Assembly (NCBI GenBank): GCA_963838845.1
Contig: CAWISR010000002.1
Span: forward strand, 992,001-1,056,000
Source of the DNA: CAVRXQ01 sp963838845
Lineage (GTDB): Bacteria > Actinomycetota > Acidimicrobiia > Acidimicrobiales > Bog-793
Direction: 5' to 3'
DNA: 64,000 bases
The notes beneath the pieces are model-generated. The model ran no database searches, had not been told where the DNA came from, and saw nothing but the letters and a program-made list of their open reading frames with translations. Position 1 is the stretch's first letter. Each line of letters opens with the position of its first letter. Positions 25,391-35,100 of this stretch are shown here, piece after piece. The translations under genes and the position numbers were made by a program.

Positions 25391-26560
25391 TTGCCGACTC
25401 GGCTTTCTTCCGCGGGTACGCGGCGCATCACCGACATCGCGCAGCGGTACGTCGACGAGGAGTACTTGCCCGGGCTCGTCGTCCTCGTCGCGGCGGGCGA
25501 CGACGTCTTCGCCGAGGCGTTCGGGAAGCTCGCTTTCGACGGACCGAAGACAGAGCGCGACTCGCTGTTCCGCATCGCTTCGATCACAAAACCGATCACC
25601 GCGGCGGCGATCCTCGCGCTCGTGAGCGAGGGTCGGCTCTCCCTCGACGCCGCGGTCGACGACTTTCTGCCCGAGCTCGCGAATCGCCGCGTGCTGCGAT
25701 CAGTCGACGGACCGATCGATGAGACGGTGCCAGCGGACCGCCCGATCACGACTCGCGACCTGCTCACCTTCACCTTCGGTTTTGGCTTTGTCCTCGAGAT
25801 GTTCCTCTCGAAAGACCCGTGGCCGATCGTCGAGGCGACAACCGCTCTGAAGCTTTCGACGCTCGGTCCTCCGCATCCCCAGGAACCGCCCGACCCCGCG
25901 ACGTGGATCGCGGGTTTCGGCTCGCTGCCGCTCCTCGCGCAGCCGGGGGAGCGGTGGTTCTACAACACTGGCGCGCAGGTCCTCGGCGTGCTCGCGGCGC
26001 GTGTCGCGGCCGTGCCGTTCCCCGAAGTCCTGCGCGAGCGGGTTCTCGAGCCGCTCGGGATGACGAACACCTCGTTTTGGACGAACGAAGTCGACCGCTT
26101 CGCGACGGCGTACGTGCCGACGCCGTCGGGGCTCGTCGTGTCGGACCTGCCGACAGGGGAGTGGAGTCGCCCTCCCGCTTTCCCCGACGGTGCGGCTGGG
26201 CTCGTCTCAACAGCAGACGACCTGTACGCGTTCGCGCAGATGCTTTTGCGCGGCGGGTCACCGGTGATGTCGGTCGAGTTCGCGCGGGAGATGACGACCG
26301 ACCAGCTCACCCCCGAACAGAAGGCGTTCGGCGGACTAGGGCCGAGCTTCTTCGATAGCCGTTCGTGGGCTTTCGGACAGTCGGTGCTCGACGACGGCTC
26401 GTACGGCTGGGACGGCGGCCTCGGCACCTCCTGGCTTGTCGACCCGGCACGCGAGCTCGTGATGATCGTGCTCACCCAGCGCATGTTCGAATCCTCCGAG
26501 ACGCCGTCGATTCACCGGGAGATCCAAGACGCGGCGCGCGCGGCGCTCGAAACGGACTGA
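25391..26560 (+). CDS. Serine hydrolase, beta-lactamase/esterase family (class C fold)
   Basis: A 389-residue protein of the penicillin-binding-protein/beta-lactamase fold. The nucleophile motif is S64-I-T-K67 in FRIASITKPIT, the YxN-like motif is WFYNTGA, and the third motif is DGGLGTSWLVDP, as in EstB-type esterases rather than KTG. This argues against true beta-lactamase and for an esterase or peptidase. No signal peptide is visible, so it is probably cytoplasmic. The start is TTG at 25391 with AGAGGT upstream. Confidence 0.85.
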   Translation: MPTRLSSAGTRRITDIAQRYVDEEYLPGLVVLVAAGDDVFAEAFGKLAFDGPKTERDSLFRIASITKPITAAAILALVSEGRLSLDAAVDDFLPELANRRVLRSVDGPIDETVPADRPITTRDLLTFTFGFGFVLEMFLSKDPWPIVEATTALKLSTLGPPHPQEPPDPATWIAGFGSLPLLAQPGERWFYNTGAQVLGVLAARVAAVPFPEVLRERVLEPLGMTNTSFWTNEVDRFATAYVPTPSGLVVSDLPTGEWSRPPAFPDGAAGLVSTADDLYAFAQMLLRGGSPVMSVEFAREMTTDQLTPEQKAFGGLGPSFFDSRSWAFGQSVLDDGSYGWDGGLGTSWLVDPARELVMIVLTQRMFESSETPSIHREIQDAARAALETD

Positions 26561-26674
26561 ATGGCCGACAGCGGAATCGTCGCCGCATCGAAATACGGGC
26601 GGTGACGTCGGTGTTGTAAGAGTTGGATCCGTCGATGAGACCCGGAAGGGGCACTCGATGAGGAGCTGGCCCTT

Positions 26675-26736
26675 CCGCCCGGGGGCTGGCGGGATCCGGT
26701 AGGGCCTCCGGGCGGGCGCAACCCTGGTGCGTTGCG
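26675..26736 (+). promoter_or_regulatory. Structured leader: two hairpins before a ribosome site
   Basis: Arms 26675-26686 and 26704-26715 pair over 12 positions (CCGCCCGG with CCGGGCGG, then four more including one G-T). A second hairpin, CGCAAC (26717-26722) with GTTGCG (26731-26736), follows at once. The strong ribosome site AAGGAGGAG begins five bases later. An 8-base direct repeat TCGATGAG stands upstream at 26632 and 26655. No known riboswitch was recognised. Confidence 0.5.
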
Positions 26737-26752
26737 ACGGAAGGAGGAGTGC

Positions 26753-27088
26753 GTGCACTTCTTTGCGTTGTTCCTTTTCTTCACGTTCGCGGTCATGGCG
26801 CTCGGGATGCTCGGTGAGCGCGGCTATCGCCGCTTTCGCGGAGTCCGACCCCTGCTCTTCGGGGCGTGGGGCGTGGCGCTCGCTTGGCTCGCGAACTTGA
26901 ACATGTGGTCCGGATGGGCGATCGGCAACCTCCGCTACGGCTGGGTCGGCGTCACGCTGACCGGGATCGCCGTCGGCGGAGCGGCGTTGTTCGTCCACGC
27001 GGTGCTGGGGACCTTCCTCGGGATGCATCGCAAGCTGACGGACCAGGCGGAACAGATCGAGCAGACCGGAATCCGCCGAATCGCATAA
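26753..27088 (+). CDS. Small membrane protein of unknown function
   Basis: A 111-residue protein with about three membrane segments: FFALFLFFTFAVMALGML at the N-terminus, a central LLFGAWGVALAWLANL region, and WVGVTLTGIAVGGAALFV. It ends in a soluble Gln/Glu tail. GTG at 26753 has AAGGAGGAG six bases upstream, the best ribosome site nearby. The leader folds into two hairpins. The family is not recognised. It is convergent with the HTH-like gene. Confidence 0.6.
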   Translation: MHFFALFLFFTFAVMALGMLGERGYRRFRGVRPLLFGAWGVALAWLANLNMWSGWAIGNLRYGWVGVTLTGIAVGGAALFVHAVLGTFLGMHRKLTDQAEQIEQTGIRRIA

Positions 27089-27162
27089 CGATCCGAGGAG
27101 AGCGGTCCTCCGACGGGCGTCAGGCGCCGAAGGTCCGCTCGTTTCGCTTCTCCGCCGCTCTC

Positions 27163-27543
27163 CTAAGGCAAGACGACGCATTCATCGGCGGGCGCGCCGC
27201 CGATGACGTAGGCGAGAGGCTGCGCAGCGAGCGCGACCCGTGCCCGGTCACGGTGGAGTTCCCACAGCTCGTCAAGGCGTGCCTGCGCTCCGGAGCGCTC
27301 GTTCATCCGTGTGGGATTCTCTTCGTTTGGGAACGCCTCCCGGTATGCCTGCTGGTCGCGAAACGCGGATGCCCGACTTTCCCCTGTGAGTTCCGCGTAC
27401 TCCTCGATCGACTTCAGTTCGCGTCCGAGCTCGGCGGCGCACATGCCCCAACGAACGGCGAACCTCAGTGCGCGATCGGTCGTTCGCATGCCGGCATTGC
27501 GCCAACCGAGTTCGGCCCACGCCGGCCGTCGGCCCTCGGACAT
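27163..27543 (-). CDS. Putative HTH DNA-binding protein, actinobacterial hypothetical family
   Basis: A 126-residue soluble protein. The central part, KSIEEYAELTGESRASAFRDQQ followed by YREAFPNEENP, reads like a helix-turn-helix domain found in short actinobacterial hypothetical proteins (EYA..T..S..TAFR..Q.FR.AFP type). The second half is helical, with ELHRDRARVAL. ATG at 27543 has a TATCGT box six bases upstream and no ribosome site. The palindrome at 27564-27582 lies where the -35 would be, so autoregulation is possible. DNA binding is inference. Confidence 0.55.
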   Translation of the reverse strand: MSEGRRPAWAELGWRNAGMRTTDRALRFAVRWGMCAAELGRELKSIEEYAELTGESRASAFRDQQAYREAFPNEENPTRMNERSGAQARLDELWELHRDRARVALAAQPLAYVIGGAPADECVVLP

Positions 27544-27563
27544 CGCCCAACGATACCCACGAG

Positions 27564-27582
27564 AGTCTCAGATACTGAGACT
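27564..27582. repeat. Palindrome copy 1 (AGTCTCA-N5-TGAGACT)
   Basis: The 19-base sequence AGTCTCAGATACTGAGACT has 8-base arms with a 3-base centre. It overlaps the last codons and stop of the SnoaL-like gene and lies 21 bases upstream of the HTH-like gene. On the + strand it is followed by TTTT. Copies 2 and 3 are near 35760 and 39088. Confidence 0.7.
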
Positions 27583-28002
27583 TTTGCCTTCTTCGCTCGC
27601 GAGTCGGTCCGCTTCGCCGCGATCGCGACAGGTGCGCAGGGAGACGATCCTGCCGTCGCGTACTTCGACGACATGAAAGTTCAGATCACCGCTTCGCCAC
27701 GTCGGACGATCTCTTTCGGCCAGAAAGCGCGTCGTCACGACGATCCGGTTTCCGAACGATTCGATTTCGACGAGCTCGAGGCCCTGGGCGCCGAGCCCCC
27801 GGTTCATCTGCTGGGTGATCTCCGATCGGCCCGTGCAGGTGCGGAGGATCGGGGTGTCTTCGGAGGGGTCAAAGTACGTCCAGACGAAGCGGTCTTCGAG
27901 GAGGGCATCGACGGCTTCGCGATCTCTTTTCGAAAAGGCGTCGAACGCGGAGCGCACCGTCTGTGACGGCGATGACCGCCGCACATCATCGGTAGGCGTC
28001 AC
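27568..28002 (-). CDS. SnoaL-like/NTF2-fold protein
   Basis: A 144-residue alpha+beta-barrel protein of the nuclear transport factor 2 superfamily: VRSAFDAFSKRDREAVDALL, then FVWTYFDPSEDTPI, GRSEITQQM and FHVVEVRDGRIVSLRTC. Such proteins include polyketide cyclases and isomerases; activity cannot be assigned. The frame is open upstream, but GTG at 28002 with GGAG before it gives the usual family N-terminus. The coding end runs into palindrome copy 1. Confidence 0.75.
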   Translation of the reverse strand: MTPTDDVRRSSPSQTVRSAFDAFSKRDREAVDALLEDRFVWTYFDPSEDTPILRTCTGRSEITQQMNRGLGAQGLELVEIESFGNRIVVTTRFLAERDRPTWRSGDLNFHVVEVRDGRIVSLRTCRDRGEADRLASEEGKSLSI

Positions 28003-28054
28003 GGGGTCTCCTCGGTCAAAGACCGCCTTCCGGCGGCACGCCGCTTGCGTTTTC

Positions 28055-28669
28055 TCAACGTATCCTCGGCCCGCCGAGGACCGATTGGCACGACCTTTGT
28101 GCCCTCTGAAAGAGCGCGCTTCTCGGCGTGACGCCGTTGACCTGCTTGGCGCCGAAGGAGAATCCGATCCCGCCGTTCGGCCCACTCGTCGGATCGGGGA
28201 AGTTCGGCACCCCGTGGGCACGCATGCATCGGGAGAACCTCAGCGCGTTGGCGAGGATCTTTTGTTGCTGAGCGGCGCTCGGTTGCTTGCCACCACCCGG
28301 GGAATACTTCGCGCAGGCTTTTTGGGCGGCGATGAAGGTTCCCGAATTCGGATCGATGTTCATCGTGACCTGCCCAGAGCTGCTCGGGTCGGGGAAGTTC
28401 GGTACCCCGTGCGCGCGCATGCAAACGGAGAATTTCAGGGTTACACCACCCATGCCGATCTGTCCTCTCCCAGACGGCCCACCTCCGCTCGTCGTTCCCG
28501 TCGACCCTTCCGTGCTCTTGCCGGCCGTTCCGGAATCCGTCGAGTTGTGGCCGATGCTCGCGACCCCTGGGCTCGCCGAACCTCCGCAGGCGGCGAATGT
28601 CACGCAAACCACGGTCAGCGCGGCGAGGACAAGGAGTCGCCGCAGCGCTCTCGTGCCTCTCGGTCGCAA
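28055..28669 (-). CDS. Lipoprotein with duplicated CMRAHGVPNFPDP motif
   Basis: A 204-residue exported protein with a basic n-region, hydrophobic core and lipobox-like ending TFAAC, so likely anchored by lipidation. A Gly/Ser/Thr-rich spacer follows. The core repeats FS-x-CMRAHGVPNFPDP twice, separated by about 70 residues. This motif is known from hypothetical secreted proteins of actinobacteria, often near efflux or sensor genes. The two conserved cysteines in each half could form disulfides or bind metal. Function unknown. Confidence 0.72.
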   Translation of the reverse strand: MRPRGTRALRRLLVLAALTVVCVTFAACGGSASPGVASIGHNSTDSGTAGKSTEGSTGTTSGGGPSGRGQIGMGGVTLKFSVCMRAHGVPNFPDPSSSGQVTMNIDPNSGTFIAAQKACAKYSPGGGKQPSAAQQQKILANALRFSRCMRAHGVPNFPDPTSGPNGGIGFSFGAKQVNGVTPRSALFQRAQRSCQSVLGGPRIR

Positions 28670-28800
28670 CTCGCACCTCGGTTCGGCCGCGCGACGCGCG
28701 ATTGATCAGACGCGTCTCGCGTGTTCTACGCGAGCTCCGGTTGCGGCACGGTTACGGCCGATTTCTCAATCTCGACGAATGCAACTGCCGTAACTCTCCC

Positions 28801-29575
28801 ATGCGGATCCGACGCGATAATTGGGTGATCGGAGGCTTACCGAGGCGCGATCAGACCACACCCCGCCCGGGAATCGGGGCGTCCAAGAGCGCGTCGCGCG
28901 TCGGACACCTTCTCCGCACACTGACGACCGGTCGGCGTCCGATGGGGGTTGTCGCCGCCGTCGTCGCCGGCGCCGTGGCGCTCTCGGGGTGCCTGGGCAC
29001 CGGGTACACGTATGTCAGCCACCGCAACCCTGATCGCACCGAGCTCTACTTCAAGGTGCCCTCACGCTGGAAGTTCTTCAGCGACAAGCAGATCATCCTC
29101 GCCGACAACCCCAACCTCAGCGACAAGCAGCTCAAGACGCTCGAAAGCGGGCGATGGCTCGAAGCCTTCACGCCCGATCCGAAGGCGTCCGTAAAGAAAC
29201 TCGGTGATTACACCGCGGAGTACCCGATGGGCACCGTGTACGCGCGCGCTCGGCGTGGATGAGCGCCAGACGTACTCGCTCTCTTCGCTGCGGACGGAGA
29301 TCCTCGCGAACGACCCGCTCGCCTCGGATTCGCCCGACAAGGTCCTCGGTTACAGCGAATTCACAGGTCCCTCTGGGTTGCGGGGGAGCCGGATGTTGGT
29401 CGACATCCCGCTTTCGAGCGGGAAATTCGTCACTTTCGACCAGGTCGCCGAGGTTGACGCGGGAACGAATTGGGTATTCGTCATCGCAGTCGGTTGCACC
29501 GTGACCTGCTGGCGACACTATGGCGGGATCGTCAAGCAGGTCATGAACTCGTGGACCGTGAGGTCGACCCGTTGA
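28801..29575 (+). pseudogene. Putative lipoprotein, frameshifted
   Basis: The first part ends at TGA 29260-29262 in a frame with a signal-like segment and lipobox (MGVVAAVVAGAVALSGC) and a soluble part to YPMGTVYARA. The neighbouring frame continues without break as LGVDERQTYSLSSLRTEIL and on to CWRHYGGIVKQVMNSW, ending at 29575. Removing one base in the GC run at 29241-29250 joins them into about 210 residues from the ATG at 28942. Starts at 28801 (more basic N-terminus) and 28942 are both possible. The family is not recognised. It precedes the FtsH-like gene by 72 bases. Confidence 0.6.
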
Positions 29576-29647
29576 CGGTGATGCGGGCGATTCGCCCGAA
29601 GCGCGGTCCGAGGAGTGCGATGATTTCTGACGACGGCAGGAGCGCCG

Positions 29648-32047
29648 ATGGATCACACTGACGTTCCCCCCGACTTGGGCGCGGGCGACGCCTTCAACCC
29701 GGCCGCGCTCCCCGTCCTGGCACCGGCGAGCGCCCCCCACGTCGAGGAGTGGCCACTGCGCGACAAGCGCAGCTGGTGGGATCGGCTGAAGATCCTTATC
29801 GGCCTCGTCGCGCTGTGGTGGATCCTCGTCTGGGCGACGCTCACGAACAACCCGCTCGAGCCGTTCCGCGTCGCACTCGGTCACGAGATTCAGACGCTGA
29901 TCTGGCTCGAGGTCCTCGCGGGACTCGAGGCCATCCGCCAGATCCACTACTTCATTTCCGAGCACTCCCGTCGTTGGAACCATTTCTGGTCCGTCAGGGT
30001 GTTCGGGCGTCGCAACTTCATCCAGCGGAAGACGAACGACTGGACGCGGTTCCGGGTTGGGAGAGCGGCACGCATCGTCGTCGTGCTCGTCCTGCTGGCG
30101 GTCATCCTTGCCGCCTTCTACCACACGTCTCCCGCGGTCTCGCTCTTCCAGGTGCCGGTCGCGCTCTACAACGCGCTCCCGTTCATCTTCCAACTCGCGT
30201 TCGCCTTTTTCTTCATCGCCTTCCAGTTCATCGGGCTGTTCTGGCTCCTCTCGAAGGGCGGCGTCGACGTCCACTATCCGGGGGACATCCCGACGCGATT
30301 CAGCGACGTATGGGGACAGGACGCCGTCGTCGATCGCGTGAAGGAGAACTTGATCTTCTTGAAGGACCCGGATGAGATCGAGTCGAAGGGGGGTTACGTT
30401 CCGGGCGGCATCCTGCTCCACGGTCCTCCCGGGACCGGGAAGACGCTCCTCGCCGAAGCGGTCGCCGGCGAGACGAACAACCCGTTCGTCTTCGTCGACC
30501 CGGGCGCGTTCAACAACATGTTTATGGGCGTCGGGATCCTGAAGGTGAAGTCCCTCTTCCGGCGGCTGCGCAAGCTCGCGTTGCGCTACGGGGGAGTGGT
30601 CGTCTTCTTCGACGAGGCGGATTCGCTCGGCAACCGAGGTGCCTTGACGCCGGGAGGCATCTTCGGCCCCGGCGGGAGCTACTGCCGGGGGGCCGAATAC
30701 GCCGCGTTCTCGCTCGCTGAGATCGAGCAGGAACAACGGAATCCCATGATGATGGGCGGGATGATGGGCGGGGGCGGACAGGGGACGCTGCAGTCGCTCC
30801 TCTCAGAGATGCAAGGACTTACGAAGCCGCGGGGTTTCGTGAACCGCTACGTGCGGCGCGCGCTCGGCATGAAGCCGAAACCGCCGCCCAAGTACCGGAT
30901 TCTCATCATGATGGCGTCGAATATGCCGCAGTCGCTCGACGAAGCCCTCCTGCGCCCGGGCCGCATCGACCGGATCTACAAGATGGGATACCCGTCGAAG
31001 GCGGGACGCATCCGCACCTACCAGGGCTACTTCGCGAAGGTGAACCACGAGCTCACGCCAGACCAGATCGATCGACTGGCGACGATGACGCCGTACGCGA
31101 CTGGAGCGACGATCAAGGACCTCGTCAACGAATCATTGATCAATGCGATCCGCGACGGGCGCGACGTCATTTCATGGGGAGACGTCGTCAAGGCGAAGCA
31201 ACTGAAGGAACTCGGTCCTCCAGAAGATGTCGAATACATCGAGCGCGAGCGCCACGCGACAGCCGTCCACGAAGCGTGCCATGCCGTCGCCGCTGCCCGT
31301 TCCCAGAAGGACTGGGTGATCGATCTCGCGACGATCGAGAAGGGCAGCACCTACCTCGGCATGGTGAAGCACGTTCGCGCCGAGGACACGTTCACGAGAT
31401 GGAAGTCGGACTATGAGGCCGACATCATGGTTTCGCTCGCCAGCCTTGCCGGTGAGCGGATGTTCTTCGCCGGCGACAGCGCGTCGGGAGTGTCGAGTGA
31501 CCTCTCGAACGCGACCCGTATCGCGACGTTCATGGAGGGGTACTGGGGGATGGGTCGGACGATCACTTCGCACGAGGTGTCGAAGGAATCCGGCGTCGGC
31601 TCTGGAGGAGCGGGGCGAGGTAAGGACGACGAGACGAAGGCGATGTTCTCATCTCTCGGCGACCGCATCGAGAACAATCTCGAGCGACTCCTGTCCCAAA
31701 CCGAGCACCTTTTGAAGGAGAACCGCTACCAGATCCTCGCGGTCGCCCACGCCCTTGAAACGCGAAAGACGATCACCGGCGAAGACGTTATTGCGATCGT
31801 GAACGGCACCCCGGGCCCGTTCGTCGACGGACGCGCCTACACAACTCCGGAATTTCGCGCCGCGCTCGACGAGTATCACGAGGCTGTCGTCGCCGCACAT
31901 CGCGACCGAAGGGGAGTGGAGATCCACCTTCCCGATTTTCCGATTCTGCCCGAGGTTGTCGCTGTCGCGGCCACCGGCAATGGCGAGACTCCTCCCGCGC
32001 GTCGAGCGCGACGGCGGGGTCCGAACGCGAACGGCGAGACGACTTAG
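29648..32047 (+). CDS. FtsH-type membrane AAA protease, divergent
   Basis: A 799-residue ATP-dependent zinc metalloprotease. There are three hydrophobic segments (about 48-66, 143-162, 172-202), then AAA with Walker A GPPGTGKT (259-266), Walker B FFDEAD (D322, E323) and the second region of homology LLRPGRIDR. The M41 protease has the zinc motif HEACH (541-545) and the third ligand in SSDLSNATRIA. A Gly/Met-rich insert of about 50 residues (from GALTPGGIFGPGG to MMGGGG) sits between Walker B and the arginine finger, unlike canonical FtsH. Likely degrades membrane or short-lived proteins. AGGAG precedes the ATG. Confidence 0.85.
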   Translation: MDHTDVPPDLGAGDAFNPAALPVLAPASAPHVEEWPLRDKRSWWDRLKILIGLVALWWILVWATLTNNPLEPFRVALGHEIQTLIWLEVLAGLEAIRQIHYFISEHSRRWNHFWSVRVFGRRNFIQRKTNDWTRFRVGRAARIVVVLVLLAVILAAFYHTSPAVSLFQVPVALYNALPFIFQLAFAFFFIAFQFIGLFWLLSKGGVDVHYPGDIPTRFSDVWGQDAVVDRVKENLIFLKDPDEIESKGGYVPGGILLHGPPGTGKTLLAEAVAGETNNPFVFVDPGAFNNMFMGVGILKVKSLFRRLRKLALRYGGVVVFFDEADSLGNRGALTPGGIFGPGGSYCRGAEYAAFSLAEIEQEQRNPMMMGGMMGGGGQGTLQSLLSEMQGLTKPRGFVNRYVRRALGMKPKPPPKYRILIMMASNMPQSLDEALLRPGRIDRIYKMGYPSKAGRIRTYQGYFAKVNHELTPDQIDRLATMTPYATGATIKDLVNESLINAIRDGRDVISWGDVVKAKQLKELGPPEDVEYIERERHATAVHEACHAVAAARSQKDWVIDLATIEKGSTYLGMVKHVRAEDTFTRWKSDYEADIMVSLASLAGERMFFAGDSASGVSSDLSNATRIATFMEGYWGMGRTITSHEVSKESGVGSGGAGRGKDDETKAMFSSLGDRIENNLERLLSQTEHLLKENRYQILAVAHALETRKTITGEDVIAIVNGTPGPFVDGRAYTTPEFRAALDEYHEAVVAAHRDRRGVEIHLPDFPILPEVVAVAATGNGETPPARRARRRGPNANGETT

Positions 32048-32178
32048 AAAGCTCCCCCGTTCCTTCGCCGTGCGGGAATCTACGTTCCGAGATCGCCAGC
32101 GGCAGAGGACGCGGCGTCTTTGGTCGGACGGCCGCGGGCATGGTCGCTACTGTCGACGCATCTGAATGGGGGAGGGGT

Positions 32179-35100
32179 ATGCGCTGTCCGGAGTGCGGGG
32201 CAGAGAACGACGAGGCTGCTCGCTTCTGCGAGGACTGTGGCTCCCCGCTCGCACTGATCTGTCAAAGCTGCGGGACGCCGGCGACGCCCGGCAAGCGGTT
32301 TTGCCGACAGTGCGGCTCGGCGCTTTCTGATTCGCGATCCGTCGACTCTCCATCTCAAGTCATTGGGGCAGTTGCCCCGCAACCCGACAGCACGACGGTC
32401 GCCGAACGCCGACTCGTCTCCGTTCTCTTCTCCGATCTCGTCGGGTTCACGAGCCTTTCCGAGACGCGCGACGCAGAAGAAGTTCGCGACCTCCTCTCGC
32501 GCTTTAACCAGATCTGCAGAGTCGCTGTCGAGCGGTACGGCGGGATCGTCGAAAACTTCATCGGCGACGCGGTCTTGGCGGTTTGGGGATCGCCGACCGC
32601 GCACGAGGACGATGCCGAGCGGGCTGTTCGCTGCGGGCTCGAGCTTGTGGAGGCGATCACCGCCCTCGGAACCGAAGTGAATGCCCCCGGACTGTCGTCG
32701 CGCGCGGGCGTATTGACGGGGGAAGCTGCCGTCAATTTCGGAACCACCAGCGAACGCATGATCGCCGGCGACTTGGTGAACACCGCATCGCGACTACAGA
32801 GCGCCGCCGAGCCGCGCACGGTCTACGTCGGCGAGGCTACGTACCAAGCAGCCAATCACGCCATCGCCTTCTCGGAGGTCGGCGAGCTCACCTTGAAGGG
32901 CAAGGACGAACCAGTTCGCGCCTGGCGGGCGCTGCGGGTTGTCGCGCAACGAAAGGGCGTCGGTCGCACTGAAGGCATCGAGGCCCCGTTTGTCGGCAGG
33001 GACGAAGAACTGAGAGCGTTGAAGGAAGGGCTTGACGCCCTATCGCGGGAGCGTCGAGCAAGGCTCATCTCCGTCACGGGTATCCCGGGCATCGGCAAGA
33101 GCCGGCTCGCCTGGGAGTTCAAGAAGTACGTCGACGGTCTTGTCGAGACGATCTACTGGCACCACGGCCGGAGCCCCGCGTATGGGGAAGGGATCAGTTT
33201 CTGGGCGCTGTCCGAAATGGTGCGGATGCGGGCCGCTATTACCGAGGACGAGGACGCCGGATCAGCGAAGCGGAAGCTTGCCGACACGCTCGCCGAGTTC
33301 GTGACGGACGTCGACGAGCGAGCGTGGATCGAACCGCGACTTTCACATCTTCTCGGACTCGGCGACGCACCCCCTGGGCACCGTGACGAGACCTTTTCGG
33401 CATGGCGGAGTTTCTTCGAGCACATCGCCCGGGACGCGCCGGTCGTCATGGTCTTCGAGGACCTCCAGTGGGCCGACCCCGGACTCATTGACTTCATCGA
33501 GTCGATCCTCGAGTGGTCGCGGTCACAACCGATCCTCGTCCTCTGCTTGGCACGGCCCGAGCTTTTGGAACGCCGGCCGAATTGGGGAGCGGGACAGAGA
33601 GCTTTCCTGTCTCTCCACCTTGACCCGCTTTCTCGAGACACCATGCACCAGCTGCTCTCGGGGCTCGTGCGCAACCTGCCTGAACCGCTGTCGGGACGCA
33701 TTCTCGAACGGGCCGAGGGCATCCCGCTGTATGCCGTCGAAATCGTCCGAATGCTTTCGGGCAAAGGACTACTCGTCGAGCGGGACGGCGTTTTTGAGGC
33801 TTCGGAGGAACTGTCGGATTTCGAGGTTCCGGACAGCCTTCATTCGCTGATCGCTTCCCGACTCGATTCGCTGCCCACAGAGGAGCGCTCCCTTCTGCAA
33901 GACGCGGCGGTGCTGGGCAAGAGTTTCTCGACGGCGGCGCTCTCTGTGCTTACCGGTATCGACCCGAGCGAGCTCGAAGCACCGCTACGCGACCTCGTCC
34001 GCAAAGAAATCCTGCTCGTCGACAACGATCCTCGATCACCGGAACGTGGCCAGTACGGCTTCCTTCAGGGACTCATCCGCGAGGTCGCCCACGGCACCCT
34101 GGGGAGGAAGGACCGACGCGCTAAACACCTTGCGGCGGCGCATTACTTCGAGTCGCTCGCGGATGACGAACTCTCGGGCGTCGTCGCCGCCCATTATCTC
34201 GAGGCTTACGACGCATCTCCCGACGGTCCGGAGCGCGAAGCGCTCGGCGCGAGAGCGCGCGACACCCTCGCCGACGCCGGGCGGCGGGCGATGTCGCTCG
34301 GCTCGCCTGAGCAAGCGCTGTCGTATTTTGAACAGTCTCTCGAGATCGCGGCGCCTGGTGTCGAGCGGGCAGAGCTGTGGGAACTCGCCGGAGAAGCGGC
34401 GACTCGCGCAGGGGATGTCGAGCGGGCGTGCGCGCATCTCGAACAGGCGATCACCTTTCACGAAAGCGCCGGCGATGCGGCATCTGCTGGATACGCGGTC
34501 TCCTTGTGGGCGCGTGCCAACGGGCTCGGTTCCACCGGATTTTCTGAAGCGATCGAACGGGCCGAGCGGGCGTACGCCGATCTTGAGGGCCATGACGAAC
34601 CGCGGGTGCGCGCCAACCTCGCCACCGTGCTCGCCGAATTGTGTGCGCGCTCAGGTGAACCCGCCCGCGGTCATGAATGGGCGGAGTCGGCGCTTGTTCT
34701 CGTCGAACAGATGGATGAACCCGAACTGCTCGCCCAAGCTCTCTGGGCTGAAGCGGCAGCGTTGTTCAACCTTGGGCGGCATCAACAAGCGTTGATTCTC
34801 GCCCGGGGGATCTTGCCGATCGCTGAATCTGCGGGATCACTTGTCGAACAGTCGCGCGCATTGCTTGCGTTGAGCGTCTACGTGCTCGACGAGGACCCTC
34901 GGGAAGCGTTCGACTCCGCAATCCGTACCGTCGAGCTCTCTCGCCGGGCAGGCGACCGCAGGAGGGAGATCATGAGTCTGCTGAACGCGGCTGAGAACGC
35001 GACCTTCCTCGGCGAATTGGGAGAAGCAGAGACGATCCTCGCAGAGCTCGAGGAACAAGACCTGCCCGGTGAAATGCCGTTGTGGAAAGCGGCAAATGAC

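Noticed and set aside
25391..26560. True beta-lactamase
   Set aside because: The third motif is DGG rather than KTG/HTG and no export signal is present, which fits an esterase-like member better.
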